From: CAVVFX01 sp963747535
GTDB lineage: Bacteria > Acidobacteriota > Terriglobia > Bryobacterales > Bryobacteraceae
DNA length: 64,000 nucleotides
NCBI GenBank assembly: GCA_963747535.1
Contig: CAVVFX010000012.1
Location: 66,265 to 130,264, forward strand
Direction of reading: 5' to 3'
In this document: positions 50,736 through 59,365 of the stretch, piece by piece
Numbering within the stretch: position 1 is the first letter of the stretch
Layout of the letters: each line of letters starts with the position of its first letter
The notes under the pieces: model-generated
The model's database searches: none
What the model was told of the DNA's origin: nothing
Seen by the model: only the letters and a program-made list of their open reading frames with translations
Position numbers and translations under genes: made by a program

Positions 50736-51587
50736 ATGCACAATGCTAATGGACTGAAGACCGCGCTACTTCTAGGCCTCCTCAGCGCGATTCTGATCAT
50801 CGGAGGCTCGGCCATCGCCGGCCGCCAGGGCATTTACATCGGCCTGGCGATCGCGGTGGCCACCAATTTCTTTAGTTATTTCTTCTCTGACAAGCTGGCG
50901 CTGGCTATGTCCGGCGCCCAGCCTCTGACTCCCGAAAGCAATCCCGAGATTTACCGGAGGATCGCCCCGCTCGTCGAGAATCTCGCCCGGCGTATGGGCA
51001 TCCCGATGCCTAAGCTGTACATCACGCCGGAAGAATCGCCCAACGCATTCGCCACGGGACGCAATCCTCGGCACGCGTCAGTGGCTTTCACGGCCGGCAT
51101 TCTGGAATTGATGAGGGACGAAGAACTGGAGGGAGTCGTGGCGCATGAACTGGGCCATGTTCTCCATCGGGACATTCTGATCAGCTCGGTGGCGGCGACG
51201 ATTGCCGCGGCGATTACGGCGGTGGCTCGCATGGCGATGTTCTTCGGTCCGCGCCGCGACGATGACGAAGGGGGCAGTAACGGCCTGGCGGATCTCGCCA
51301 TGCTGATTCTCGCGCCGATCGCTGCCATGCTGATCCAGATGGCGATTTCGCGGAGCCGTGAATACGATGCCGACGCCGCTTCAGCCAAGTATGTCGGCTC
51401 GCCGTATCCGTTGATCGGCGCGCTGAAAAAGCTCGACACCTGGTCGCAGCGAATCCCTATGGACGCCAATCCGGCGACCCAGCATCTCTACATCATGAAG
51501 CCGTTCAGCGGCAACACGCTCTTCAAGCTCTTCTCCACACACCCCAGTACGGAAGATCGTATTGCGAGACTGCAGGAAATGCGGTAA
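50736..51587 (+). CDS. htpX: Membrane zinc metalloprotease HtpX
   Basis: A 283-residue M48-family protease of the inner membrane that degrades damaged membrane proteins under stress. Visible: two N-terminal helices (LLLGLLSAILIIGGSAI; YIGLAIAVATNFFSYF), the zinc motif HELGH (VVAHELGHVLHRD), a later Glu ligand in SREYDADAASAKYVG, and two further membrane segments. ATG 50736 has GGAGG eight bases upstream. The link to clpB and hsp20 fits a protein-quality cluster. Confidence 0.96.
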   Translation: MHNANGLKTALLLGLLSAILIIGGSAIAGRQGIYIGLAIAVATNFFSYFFSDKLALAMSGAQPLTPESNPEIYRRIAPLVENLARRMGIPMPKLYITPEESPNAFATGRNPRHASVAFTAGILELMRDEELEGVVAHELGHVLHRDILISSVAATIAAAITAVARMAMFFGPRRDDDEGGSNGLADLAMLILAPIAAMLIQMAISRSREYDADAASAKYVGSPYPLIGALKKLDTWSQRIPMDANPATQHLYIMKPFSGNTLFKLFSTHPSTEDRIARLQEMR

Positions 51588-51595
51588 GAACATCT

Positions 51596-51676
51596 GGCCA
51601 CGAATGAACACGAATTAACACGAATAAAACAAGCCGATCTTTTCTTATTCGTGTTCATTCGTGTTCATTCGTGGCC
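51596..51676. repeat. Large palindromic intergenic element (32-bp arms, 17-base loop)
   Basis: Arm 51596-51627 begins GGCCACGAATGAACACGAAT; arm 51645-51676 is its complement with one mismatch. Each arm is itself a ten-base-periodic run (CACGAATGAA/CACGAATTAA/CACGAATAA). It fills the gap between the convergent htpX and skp genes, so bidirectional termination is a likely effect. A half copy lies at 5404-5424. Confidence 0.9.
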
Positions 51677-51683
51677 CAATGTT

Positions 51684-52304
51684 TTACTTGGCCGGAGGAG
51701 CGGTGGGTTTCGGTGCGGCAGGTGCAGCGGGTTTTGGCGCAGCGGCTGCCGGAGCGGCAGGGGGTGCGCTGGCGCCGGCGTTCTTGTCATACAGACCGAT
51801 CACGTCGCGGGTAATGTCGATCGTGTTGGAGGCGAACAAAACCGGTGTTTGCGGGTTGCTGACGTCGATCACCAGCACGTAGCCGTTGTCGGACGCGTAC
51901 TTGTTCAGTACCGCCATCATTTTCCCACCCAGTTCGTCCATCACCTTGCGTTCAGCTTCCTGGACTTCGGTGTTGGCATCTTCCGTGTCGCGCTTCAGAC
52001 CGGTGGTTGCGGCGTCGATATCGCGCGCCAGTTTCTGTTTGGCTTCGTCGCTCAGGGTGTTCTGCCCCTTGCGAAACTGATCCTGCAGCGCGGCCAGTTT
52101 GGCCTGTTTATCCTGCAGTTCCTTCTGCGCCGGGCCAAATTTGGCCTGCAAATCGTTGCGAGCCTTCTGTCCATCTTTGGTCGATACAATCGCCTGCTGA
52201 ATATTGATCACAGCCAACTTCTGAGGCGTTTGGGCCGCGGCAGGATAACTCACCCCCGGCAGGATTGCTCCCAGGCCCAATAGGCTCAGGACCGTCAATT
52301 TCAT
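51684..52304 (-). CDS. skp: Periplasmic OmpH/Skp-family chaperone
   Basis: A protein of about 206 residues with a signal peptide (MKLTVLSLLGLGAILPG ... AAA). The mature part KLAVINIQQAIVSTKDGQKAR is the classic OmpH/Skp beginning. Long tentacle-like helices follow (LQAKFGPAQKELQDKQAKLA), and a C-terminal strand (YVLVIDVSNPQTPVLFAS) before an Ala/Pro-rich tail (PPAAPAAAAPKPAAP), which is unusual in length. Skp carries outer-membrane proteins to BamA, whose gene lies immediately upstream. GAGAG lies before ATG 52304. Confidence 0.92.
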   Translation of the reverse strand: MKLTVLSLLGLGAILPGVSYPAAAQTPQKLAVINIQQAIVSTKDGQKARNDLQAKFGPAQKELQDKQAKLAALQDQFRKGQNTLSDEAKQKLARDIDAATTGLKRDTEDANTEVQEAERKVMDELGGKMMAVLNKYASDNGYVLVIDVSNPQTPVLFASNTIDITRDVIGLYDKNAGASAPPAAPAAAAPKPAAPAAPKPTAPPAK

Positions 52305-52381
52305 CTTCACTCTCGGAACTCCTTCAAATTTGTTCGATACTAACACGGAACCGCCGTACTCGCTCCACCGGCGGCCTAACT

Positions 52382-55300
52382 CTAAAACGTCCGCCCGATG
52401 GTAAAACGAAACGTTCCGCGCTTCTCGAAGAACGGGTAATTTACCCCGTACTGGGCGATGGCACTCTGATACGTCGCGTTGTTCGGAAAGTACGAACGGT
52501 CAAACACGTAGGGTGTTTGAATATATTCTCGCACCAGCATGGGGTTGAATGCGTAATACACCCGGAACGGGGCATTGACCACCGGCAGCATCACTTGGAT
52601 TTCCAGGCCCGTCGACATGCGCATCGCCTCGGTCCCCGGGGCGATCAGGACCTTGCCGTTAAAACCGGCCTGAGGGAACAGCGCATTGAGTTGTGCGACG
52701 CGCTCCGGGTTCATCTGCAGCTGATCGGTACGCGTGATCTTGTTGACTCCGGCATCGACGAAAGGCGCCAGCGTCACCGGGCCGATAATCGGAATGCGGT
52801 ATTCAAAATTGGTTACCGCCTGAAAGTCGCCGCCCGGTGTGATGATCTGATAAATAGGAATGTTCTGCGTTACCCCAATCGCCGTGGGCTGGCCGTTGAC
52901 AATCACATTCTGGGTACGTTGCGTTCCGTTGGCATTCATCACACCCACGCTGGCCTCGCTGGCCACAAACGCGATCGGACTGACGCTGTAGAAATCAAAG
53001 CCGCGGATGTCCTGCTCGCCGCCGATGTACTGGCGGGCGAAAGGCGGCGCTACTTTCCCGCCATACCCGGTCAGCCAGGAACTGAGCAGGTGATAAGCCA
53101 GGACGTTGCGGTGCCACCTTGGCGACGTATGAAAATACTGGAAGTCAGCCGTCGGCTTGATAGTGTTGACGTTGCCGCCCAGGAAACTGGCGGCAAACTC
53201 CGTTGAAATGAAGATGCTCTTGCCGTGTGTCGGGTTCAGCGGATGATTCTTCGAGTTGTAGCTAAAGGAGGGAACGATTTTGCTGGTCCGGATACCGGAC
53301 AGCGAGTTGGGCCCGTTCACGCCCTCGAAGTTGATATACGAAAAGTAGGTTTGGGCGCCTGTACTATTGGTGATGATGGTGGAGTCGTCGAAGGTGTAGC
53401 TGAGTCCCCATCGCGAGAAACTTCGCTTAATGGGATAACTCCCGCTGACCGTAGCGCCCTTGGATTTCTGCGTGTAGTTCAGGACGTTGGCAGATCCCAG
53501 GGCATTGTAGTACGAGGTCAGGTTCTGGCCCGTCAGGATCGATTCTTCGCGCCCCTGATCGTAGATGAATTCCCGGATATACACATTGAAGCCAAGTTGC
53601 AACGGCCGGTCCATGAAGTACGGCTCAGTGAAGCCCAGGACCACATCGCGCATGCGCGTGCCAAGTTGCGCCGACAGCGAAAGCGTTTCACCCAGCCCCA
53701 GGAAGTTGTTGGTCGAATAGTTGAAGCCCAGGAAACTGCCGGCGATCCCCGACACGCCGCCGTTCAGGCCGATGGAGTTCTTGCCCTTCTCTTTCACCTT
53801 GAGCGTCACGTCCACCGTGTTGCTCTGCGGGTTGCGATTCAGGGTATACGACTCGTTCTCCTTCAGCACCTCGAAGTAGCCCAACTGATTCAGGCGCAGG
53901 ATACTCGCGTCCCATAGACGCTGACTGAACAGATCGCCTTCGTTGAGCAGGATCTCGCGCCGGATCACCTTGTCGCGCGTCGTCGTGTTACCCACGAAAT
54001 CGATACGGCGAATGAAGAACTGCTTGCCCTCGTCGGCCGTGAGCGTCAGGTCGATCATGTTACCCGGGGCCGTGTCAATCTGCGGTTCCGGAACGAAGTC
54101 GATGTAACCGAAATCGCCGTAGGCCTTACGCATGTTCTCCAGACCCTTGCGCAATTTCGCCGTAGAGAAAGGATCGCCGATGTCCATGCCAAAGAACGTC
54201 TTGGTGAGAAGTTCGGGAGTCCGGAACAGTTTCACGCCAACATAATTGACCTGGTGCAGCTTGTACAGAGCGCCCTCTTCCACCACCATCCGTATGTCGG
54301 CTGCCTTCCCCGGTTTGTTGGGCTTGATCAGCCAGATCTTGCGTCCACTGACGTTCCCACCGGTGTCGCGTAGGGTGATTGTGGGGTCAAAAGCCTTGGC
54401 CATCCAGTAGCCCTTCTGCTGATAGGCGTCGCGCACACGCTCTTCGTCTTCTTCCAGGCCGCTCTTATTGAAGGTCTTGGCGAACATGTTCTCGAAGAAG
54501 ATGGAGTGCGGGATCCCGATGGGATGAGTGTTCTTCATCGCCGCGATCACTTCCTTCTGGGTGAACACGTGGTTTCCGACAATATTGATGTGCCCCACCT
54601 TGACTTTGGGCCCTTCATCGACATTGAAGATCACTTCGAGCGAACTGGGCGGAATCCGGCGGATATCCGGCTCGACTTTAGCAAACTGGCGGCCTCGCTC
54701 AGCGAGTAGTTCCTTCAACACCACGGCCGCTCGCTGGACTTTGGCCGGATCGTACTGCGATTCCACCGACAGCCCGACTTTGCGCTCCTTGAAGCGGTCC
54801 AGAATCTCCGATACGGTCACCGACTTGGCGCCCTCGTATTTGATCGTCCGGACCACCGGACGCTCGGTCACGACAAACCGGACGATGATACCCGTGGCGC
54901 CTGGCTCGGTTTCCATCCGGATGTCGTCGAAGCGCTGCGTGTTCCACAAGGCCGTGAAATCGCGGCGAAGGGTCTCCTCGTTGTAGACATCGCCCTTGCG
55001 GGTGACAATCATACCGCGCAGAGTTTCCTGGGGAACGCGGCGCGAACCGCGGAATTCGATGGCTTCGATGACATTCTGATTGCCTACCACCGGCTTGACT
55101 GAGGGAGCTTGGGGGAGGGTCTCGAAAGGCGGTTTAGTTTGCTGCGCCGGGGGTGCGGCAGGAGGCTGAGCCGGAGTTTGCGTCGGCGATTGCGGCACCG
55201 TCTCGAATGGGTTCGCCTTTTTCTCTTGAGGGGCCGGCGACGGCGCGGCAGCCGTGGGGTTCTGCTGCGAGGGCTGGTTGGAACCCGCCGGCGGAGCAGT

Positions 55301-55402
55301 CTGAGCATTGGACGTCTGCGATTGGTTTTGCGCGAGCAGTGGAGAGAGCCCCCACACACAGACCAACACGGCCGTCAGGCTGATAAGCCTGAGACTATTC
55401 AT
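52382..55402 (-). CDS. bamA: Outer-membrane assembly factor BamA
   Basis: About 1006 residues with a signal peptide (MNSLRLISLTAVLVCVWGLS). A Pro/Gln/Thr-rich spacer of ~75 residues follows, in which FETVPQSP and FETLPQAP repeat. Five POTRA-like repeats start at IEAIEFRGSRRVPQETLRGM. The C-terminal beta-barrel holds the typical GGEQDIRGFDFYSVSP loop motif and ends in RFTIGRTF. It inserts beta-barrel proteins into the outer membrane. A GTG at 55426 is an alternative start with MERKLKFF in front. Downstream lies skp, so the two may be one operon. Confidence 0.95.
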   Translation of the reverse strand: MNSLRLISLTAVLVCVWGLSPLLAQNQSQTSNAQTAPPAGSNQPSQQNPTAAAPSPAPQEKKANPFETVPQSPTQTPAQPPAAPPAQQTKPPFETLPQAPSVKPVVGNQNVIEAIEFRGSRRVPQETLRGMIVTRKGDVYNEETLRRDFTALWNTQRFDDIRMETEPGATGIIVRFVVTERPVVRTIKYEGAKSVTVSEILDRFKERKVGLSVESQYDPAKVQRAAVVLKELLAERGRQFAKVEPDIRRIPPSSLEVIFNVDEGPKVKVGHINIVGNHVFTQKEVIAAMKNTHPIGIPHSIFFENMFAKTFNKSGLEEDEERVRDAYQQKGYWMAKAFDPTITLRDTGGNVSGRKIWLIKPNKPGKAADIRMVVEEGALYKLHQVNYVGVKLFRTPELLTKTFFGMDIGDPFSTAKLRKGLENMRKAYGDFGYIDFVPEPQIDTAPGNMIDLTLTADEGKQFFIRRIDFVGNTTTRDKVIRREILLNEGDLFSQRLWDASILRLNQLGYFEVLKENESYTLNRNPQSNTVDVTLKVKEKGKNSIGLNGGVSGIAGSFLGFNYSTNNFLGLGETLSLSAQLGTRMRDVVLGFTEPYFMDRPLQLGFNVYIREFIYDQGREESILTGQNLTSYYNALGSANVLNYTQKSKGATVSGSYPIKRSFSRWGLSYTFDDSTIITNSTGAQTYFSYINFEGVNGPNSLSGIRTSKIVPSFSYNSKNHPLNPTHGKSIFISTEFAASFLGGNVNTIKPTADFQYFHTSPRWHRNVLAYHLLSSWLTGYGGKVAPPFARQYIGGEQDIRGFDFYSVSPIAFVASEASVGVMNANGTQRTQNVIVNGQPTAIGVTQNIPIYQIITPGGDFQAVTNFEYRIPIIGPVTLAPFVDAGVNKITRTDQLQMNPERVAQLNALFPQAGFNGKVLIAPGTEAMRMSTGLEIQVMLPVVNAPFRVYYAFNPMLVREYIQTPYVFDRSYFPNNATYQSAIAQYGVNYPFFEKRGTFRFTIGRTF

Positions 55403-55551
55403 GAAAAACTTGAGTTTCCTTTCCACTTGCGCTGAAATGGCTGAGACGTTCAGAGTCCCGCGAACGTTTCCTTTGCACGTCCGTGCGCCTGTGATGAATC
55501 CTTTATTCTACCGGAAGTTACCTCGAACAACAATGTGGGGCTTCGGCACAG

Positions 55552-56313
55552 GTGAGCGACCCCGACCACAAAACCTCCCATGCTACTCTCGGGGGCGTGT
55601 TATCAGTCTACTTCATCCGCCACGGGCAGGCTGGAACCCGGCAAGACTATGATCGCCTGTCGGACCTCGGCCGCGAGCAGTCGAGCCGGCTGGGAACCTG
55701 GCTGGCTCGCCGCCGGATCTACTTCGATCAGGCCTGGTCCGGGCAATTATCGCGGCAGCGGGAGACCGCAGATCAGGCCCGCGCGGCCTACCGCTCAACC
55801 GGCGCGGATTTCCCTGAGATCGCGATCAGCCCCTGTTGGGACGAGTTCGACCTGGACGCCGTCTACCGCGGTATCGGCCCGCAACTCGCGAGGGACGATG
55901 ATGAATTCCGACGGCAGTTCGAGGAGTTGCAGGCCCAGGTGAGGGATGCGGGTTCCCGCGTTCACCGGACGTGGGCGCACTGCGACACAACCGTGGTTCG
56001 CGCCTGGGTCGATGGCCGCTACGATCACCCGGGCGAATCATTCGAAGCGTTCGCTACCCGTGTCCGTGCCGGCGCGCAAATTTTGCAGGACAGTGGCGGG
56101 GCACGGAATGTTGCCGTCTTTACGTCAGCGACTCCCGCGGCCGTGTGGGCCTCTATGGCTTTAGATCTCGACGGCCGAAGGGTGATGCAACTCGCCGGCG
56201 TGACCTACAACAGCTCGCTAACGGTGATCCGCGTGGATGGTGCAAGGATCCGCCTGTTCCAGTTCAACACGGTCCCACACCTGGAAGCTCCCGAGTTGTT
56301 GACGCACCGCTAA
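55552..56313 (+). CDS. Histidine-phosphatase superfamily protein
   Basis: A 253-residue protein with the N-terminal RHG signature (VYFIRHGQAG, H24) of phosphoglycerate-mutase-like phosphatases, a downstream helix RQRETADQARAAY and the later region NVAVFTSATPAAVWAS, where the second catalytic His is normally found. That His is absent here (TSATP in place of SHG-type), so activity may be altered. A GTG at 55552 is used as start; a later GTG nearer the fold is possible. Substrate is unknown. It precedes a small coiled-coil gene by nine bases. Confidence 0.82.
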   Translation: MSDPDHKTSHATLGGVLSVYFIRHGQAGTRQDYDRLSDLGREQSSRLGTWLARRRIYFDQAWSGQLSRQRETADQARAAYRSTGADFPEIAISPCWDEFDLDAVYRGIGPQLARDDDEFRRQFEELQAQVRDAGSRVHRTWAHCDTTVVRAWVDGRYDHPGESFEAFATRVRAGAQILQDSGGARNVAVFTSATPAAVWASMALDLDGRRVMQLAGVTYNSSLTVIRVDGARIRLFQFNTVPHLEAPELLTHR

Positions 56314-56322
56314 AATATAACT

Positions 56323-56502
56323 ATGACATCTGACCGGGAGAAACAGCTCCTCGAACGCATCCGGCAACTGGAAGAGTTGAATAGTGCCTTGCAGGATAAG
56401 CTCGACCTGATTTACGAAATCGTCGCGCCGGAGGATGACTACCCGGATAGCGACCCCGGAGAGACCGGCGGCCTGGTGAATATTAAGTTTCCGAGTAACT
56501 GA
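56323..56502 (+). CDS. 59-residue coiled-coil protein
   Basis: A short frame beginning MTSDREKQLLERIRQLEEL, with heptad-spaced leucines up to LDLIYEIV, then an acidic stretch (APEDDYPDSDPGETGG). No family was recognised. It starts nine bases after the histidine-phosphatase stop, has a coding-like codon pattern, and could be a small partner of that protein. The coiled coil suggests oligomerisation. Confidence 0.6.
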   Translation: MTSDREKQLLERIRQLEELNSALQDKLDLIYEIVAPEDDYPDSDPGETGGLVNIKFPSN

Positions 56503-56686
56503 AAACGTGAAAAGGCATTTCGGCTGATACGCAGCCCCGCAGACCACAAAAGCGATGGCCCCCGGAAGGCGGAAATGGCCGTTCATCGTGTGACTCCTGG
56601 TAAAGCACAGCAGGAGGGTTGGGCGATTTTTGCAGGTTCAACTTGTAAGTTGACGCCCTGGGAAATCGAGTGACGAAGGTGGTGGA

Positions 56687-59242
56687 CTATTCCTGCCACA
56701 CCACCCAAGGTTGCTCGTACGGCACAATCGCATCTTCGTGAAAAGGTATCACCCTCACGGAGAATCCGCACGAGCCGCTGTCCCGGCATTCGACTTCGCC
56801 CCGGTAGCGATGATCGTTGTCGACTTTGCCGCAGTAGGTCATGTCGAGCGCCTTGCCATGCGTGATCTGCCCTGACGGGTCGACCGTCCCGTAATAGATT
56901 TCGAGGCGCACATCTGACGGCGGCAGGCTGCCCAGGAACACCCGCGCGGTGATTTCGAGCGTCGCGCCGACGAACAGTTCCGGCGTCGACTGGCAATCGA
57001 CGTCGATGATCCTGACCTCGGCACCATGGTCCCGCAGCCTTCTCCGCCAGTCTACAAGAGGATGAACCCGCGCGGCGTTATCGGCTCTCAGGCGAAGGTG
57101 CCGGACGCTGGCCGGGAGATAAAACCGCTCCGCGTATTCGGCCACCATACGATTGGTGTTGAACACCGGCGTGAGTCGCTTCATAGACGCTTTCATTTTG
57201 GCGACCCAGCCCCGCGGAACGTCCTCGCTATCGCGGCTATAGAACAGCGGCGCCACTTCATTCTCCAGCAGGTTGTAGAGCGCCTCGGACTCCACGCGGT
57301 CCTGATAGGCCTCATCCGTATAGACTTCGCCCCGGCCGATGCCCCACCCTACTTCGCCATCGAACGCTTCATCCCACCAGCCGTCGAGCACCGAGATGTT
57401 CAAGCCGCCATTGGGCAGCAGTTTCATGCCGCTGGTGCCGCTGGCCTCGTTGGGCCTGCGCGGGGTATTGAGCCAGACGTCGCAACCCTGGACGAGATAG
57501 CGCGCGACGGACATGTCGTAGTCTTCCAGGAAAACGACGCTACGGCGCACTTCGGACTCCTGCGCGAAATGGACGATCTGCCGGATCAATTCCTTCCCGA
57601 AGGTGTCATTCGGATGCGACTTCCCGGCGAGCAGAAGTTGCACAGGGCGCTTCGCATCGGTAAGGATCTTTTTCAGCCGCTCGATATCGCGCAGGATGAG
57701 CGTCGCTCGTTTATAGGTGGCGAAGCGGCGCGCGAAGCCGAGGGTCAGCACGTCGGGATCGAGCACGCTATTGGCAGCAGCGATCTCAACGTTGGACCCG
57801 CCGCGGTTGCCAATCTGCGCGGCCAGCCGACCTCGCGCATAGTTCACCAGGCGCTCCCGGCGAATCTGGTGAACGCGCCAGAGCTCGTGGTCGGGAATGC
57901 GATCGATGCGATCCCACACCTCGTGGTTGGCCGGGTCTTCGGACCATTTGGGCCCGAGATACCGGTGGAGCAGAGCACTCATCTCGGTGGAAATCCAGGA
58001 AGGAGTGTGGATGCCGTTGGTCACATAGCCGATGGGGACCTCGTCCAAGGGATAGCCCGCCCATACGGGATGTGCCATCTGCCGCGTCACTTGGCCGTGC
58101 AGCCGGCTCACGCCATTGGCGTGAGAGCTGTGCCGCGCAGCCAGGTTCGCCATATTGAACTGGGAGCCCGGGTCATCGGGGTTGTCGCGTCCATAGCGCA
58201 TCAACTCATCGAAGGAGATTCCGAGTTGTTCCGCATAGGCGCGAAAGTAGTGATCCATCAGGCCGGGATCGAAGCGATCGAAGCCCGCGGGCACAGGTGT
58301 GTGGGTGGTGAAGACGTTCCCAGCGGCGGCAAGCTGGCGCGCTTCGTAGTAGCAGATTTTCAACTCCTCGAGTTCCATCCGTGCGCGCTCCAGCCCCAGG
58401 AAAGCGGAATGTCCTTCGTTCATGTGGCATACAGTCGGCCGAATGCCGAGCGCACGCAGGGCACGCATACCGCCGATGCCCAGAATGATCTCCTGTTGGA
58501 TACGCGACTCACGTCCGCCGCCATAAAGCGTGCCGGTGATCTTGCGGTCGGCTGTAGAGTTCCTGGCGATGTTGGTATCGAGCAGGTACAGCGGAATGCG
58601 TCCGACCTGCACCTTCCAGATTTGCGCGAAGACTTTCCTGCCGGGGAAATCAACATCGATGACGAGCGGTTCGCCGGAATCGCTTTTCACCGGTTCCAAC
58701 GGAAGACTGTGAAAGTCGTTGATCGGGTAGGTTTCCTGCTGCCAGCCGTCGGCGTTGAGGTATTGCCGGAAGTAACCTCCCTGATACAGCAGACCCATAC
58801 CGGTGAGCGGCAACCCCAGGTCGCTGGCGGATTTCAGATGGTCACCGGCCAGGATGCCCAGACCGCCGGCATAGTTGGGGATGCATTCGGTGAGGCCGAA
58901 TTCGGCTGAGAAGTAGGCGATGCGCAGTCCATCGGCCTCGGGATGCGCGCGGCGAAACCATCCCGCGCCCTGTAGATATTCGTGGAGACTCGCCCAGACA
59001 CGATCCATGTGGGCCAGAAAAGCTTCATCCGACTCAGCTTCGGCGAGCCGCTTCTGATCGATCCGGCCCAGCATGAGCCACGGATTGTGATTGGTCTGCT
59101 CCCAAAGGTCGCTGTCGAGCCGGCGAAACAGCTCGATCGTAAGATGGTCCCATGACCAGCGCAGATTCAGCGAGAGGTCATTGAGACAACAGAGACGCTC
59201 GGAGAGACACGGCGAGACGTGATATTGATGTACTTTCGGCAT
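56687..59242 (-). CDS. glgP: Alpha-glucan (glycogen/maltodextrin) phosphorylase
   Basis: An 851-residue GT35 phosphorylase of the bacterial alpha-glucan type (short form without the regulatory N-terminus of animal enzymes). It releases glucose-1-phosphate from alpha-1,4-glucan. The N-terminal DUF3417-like region is LNLRWSWDHLTIELFRRLDS. The core shows HMNEGHSAFLGLERAR, FTTHTPVPAGFDRF and RFATYKRATLI. The PLP-lysine motif is EASGTSGMKLLPNG. The extra C-terminal beta domain (LEIYYGTVDPSG) is typical of this branch. No other glycogen genes adjoin it here. Confidence 0.94.
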   Translation of the reverse strand: MPKVHQYHVSPCLSERLCCLNDLSLNLRWSWDHLTIELFRRLDSDLWEQTNHNPWLMLGRIDQKRLAEAESDEAFLAHMDRVWASLHEYLQGAGWFRRAHPEADGLRIAYFSAEFGLTECIPNYAGGLGILAGDHLKSASDLGLPLTGMGLLYQGGYFRQYLNADGWQQETYPINDFHSLPLEPVKSDSGEPLVIDVDFPGRKVFAQIWKVQVGRIPLYLLDTNIARNSTADRKITGTLYGGGRESRIQQEIILGIGGMRALRALGIRPTVCHMNEGHSAFLGLERARMELEELKICYYEARQLAAAGNVFTTHTPVPAGFDRFDPGLMDHYFRAYAEQLGISFDELMRYGRDNPDDPGSQFNMANLAARHSSHANGVSRLHGQVTRQMAHPVWAGYPLDEVPIGYVTNGIHTPSWISTEMSALLHRYLGPKWSEDPANHEVWDRIDRIPDHELWRVHQIRRERLVNYARGRLAAQIGNRGGSNVEIAAANSVLDPDVLTLGFARRFATYKRATLILRDIERLKKILTDAKRPVQLLLAGKSHPNDTFGKELIRQIVHFAQESEVRRSVVFLEDYDMSVARYLVQGCDVWLNTPRRPNEASGTSGMKLLPNGGLNISVLDGWWDEAFDGEVGWGIGRGEVYTDEAYQDRVESEALYNLLENEVAPLFYSRDSEDVPRGWVAKMKASMKRLTPVFNTNRMVAEYAERFYLPASVRHLRLRADNAARVHPLVDWRRRLRDHGAEVRIIDVDCQSTPELFVGATLEITARVFLGSLPPSDVRLEIYYGTVDPSGQITHGKALDMTYCGKVDNDHRYRGEVECRDSGSCGFSVRVIPFHEDAIVPYEQPWVVWQE

Positions 59243-59324
59243 ACCACAACTTCAACTCTACTCTGGTCCTAATTGAAGAAGTGCGGATGGCTTCCCCTTT
59301 ATCTCAAAAAAATCTCGCTGCCAT

Positions 59325-59348
59325 CAGTTGCCAGTTATCAGTCACCAG
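59325..59348. repeat. Second seven-base-periodic repeat run
   Basis: CAGTTGC, CAGTTAT, CAGTCAC, CAG lies in the gap between the phosphorylase gene and the TonB-dependent receptor gene. It is the same heptamer family as the run at 37251-37278 in the other orientation. Confidence 0.7.
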
Positions 59349-59365
59349 AACGCCGCGACGCCGCG

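Noticed and set aside
56218..56586. 122-codon minus-strand frame with AGGAG before its ATG
   Set aside because: It is antisense to the histidine-phosphatase end and to the 59-residue frame, which has the better codon pattern. The ribosome-binding site alone was not enough.
57026..58909. 627-codon plus-strand frame opposite the phosphorylase gene
   Set aside because: The minus strand encodes a full GT35 phosphorylase. The plus product has no recognised motif.
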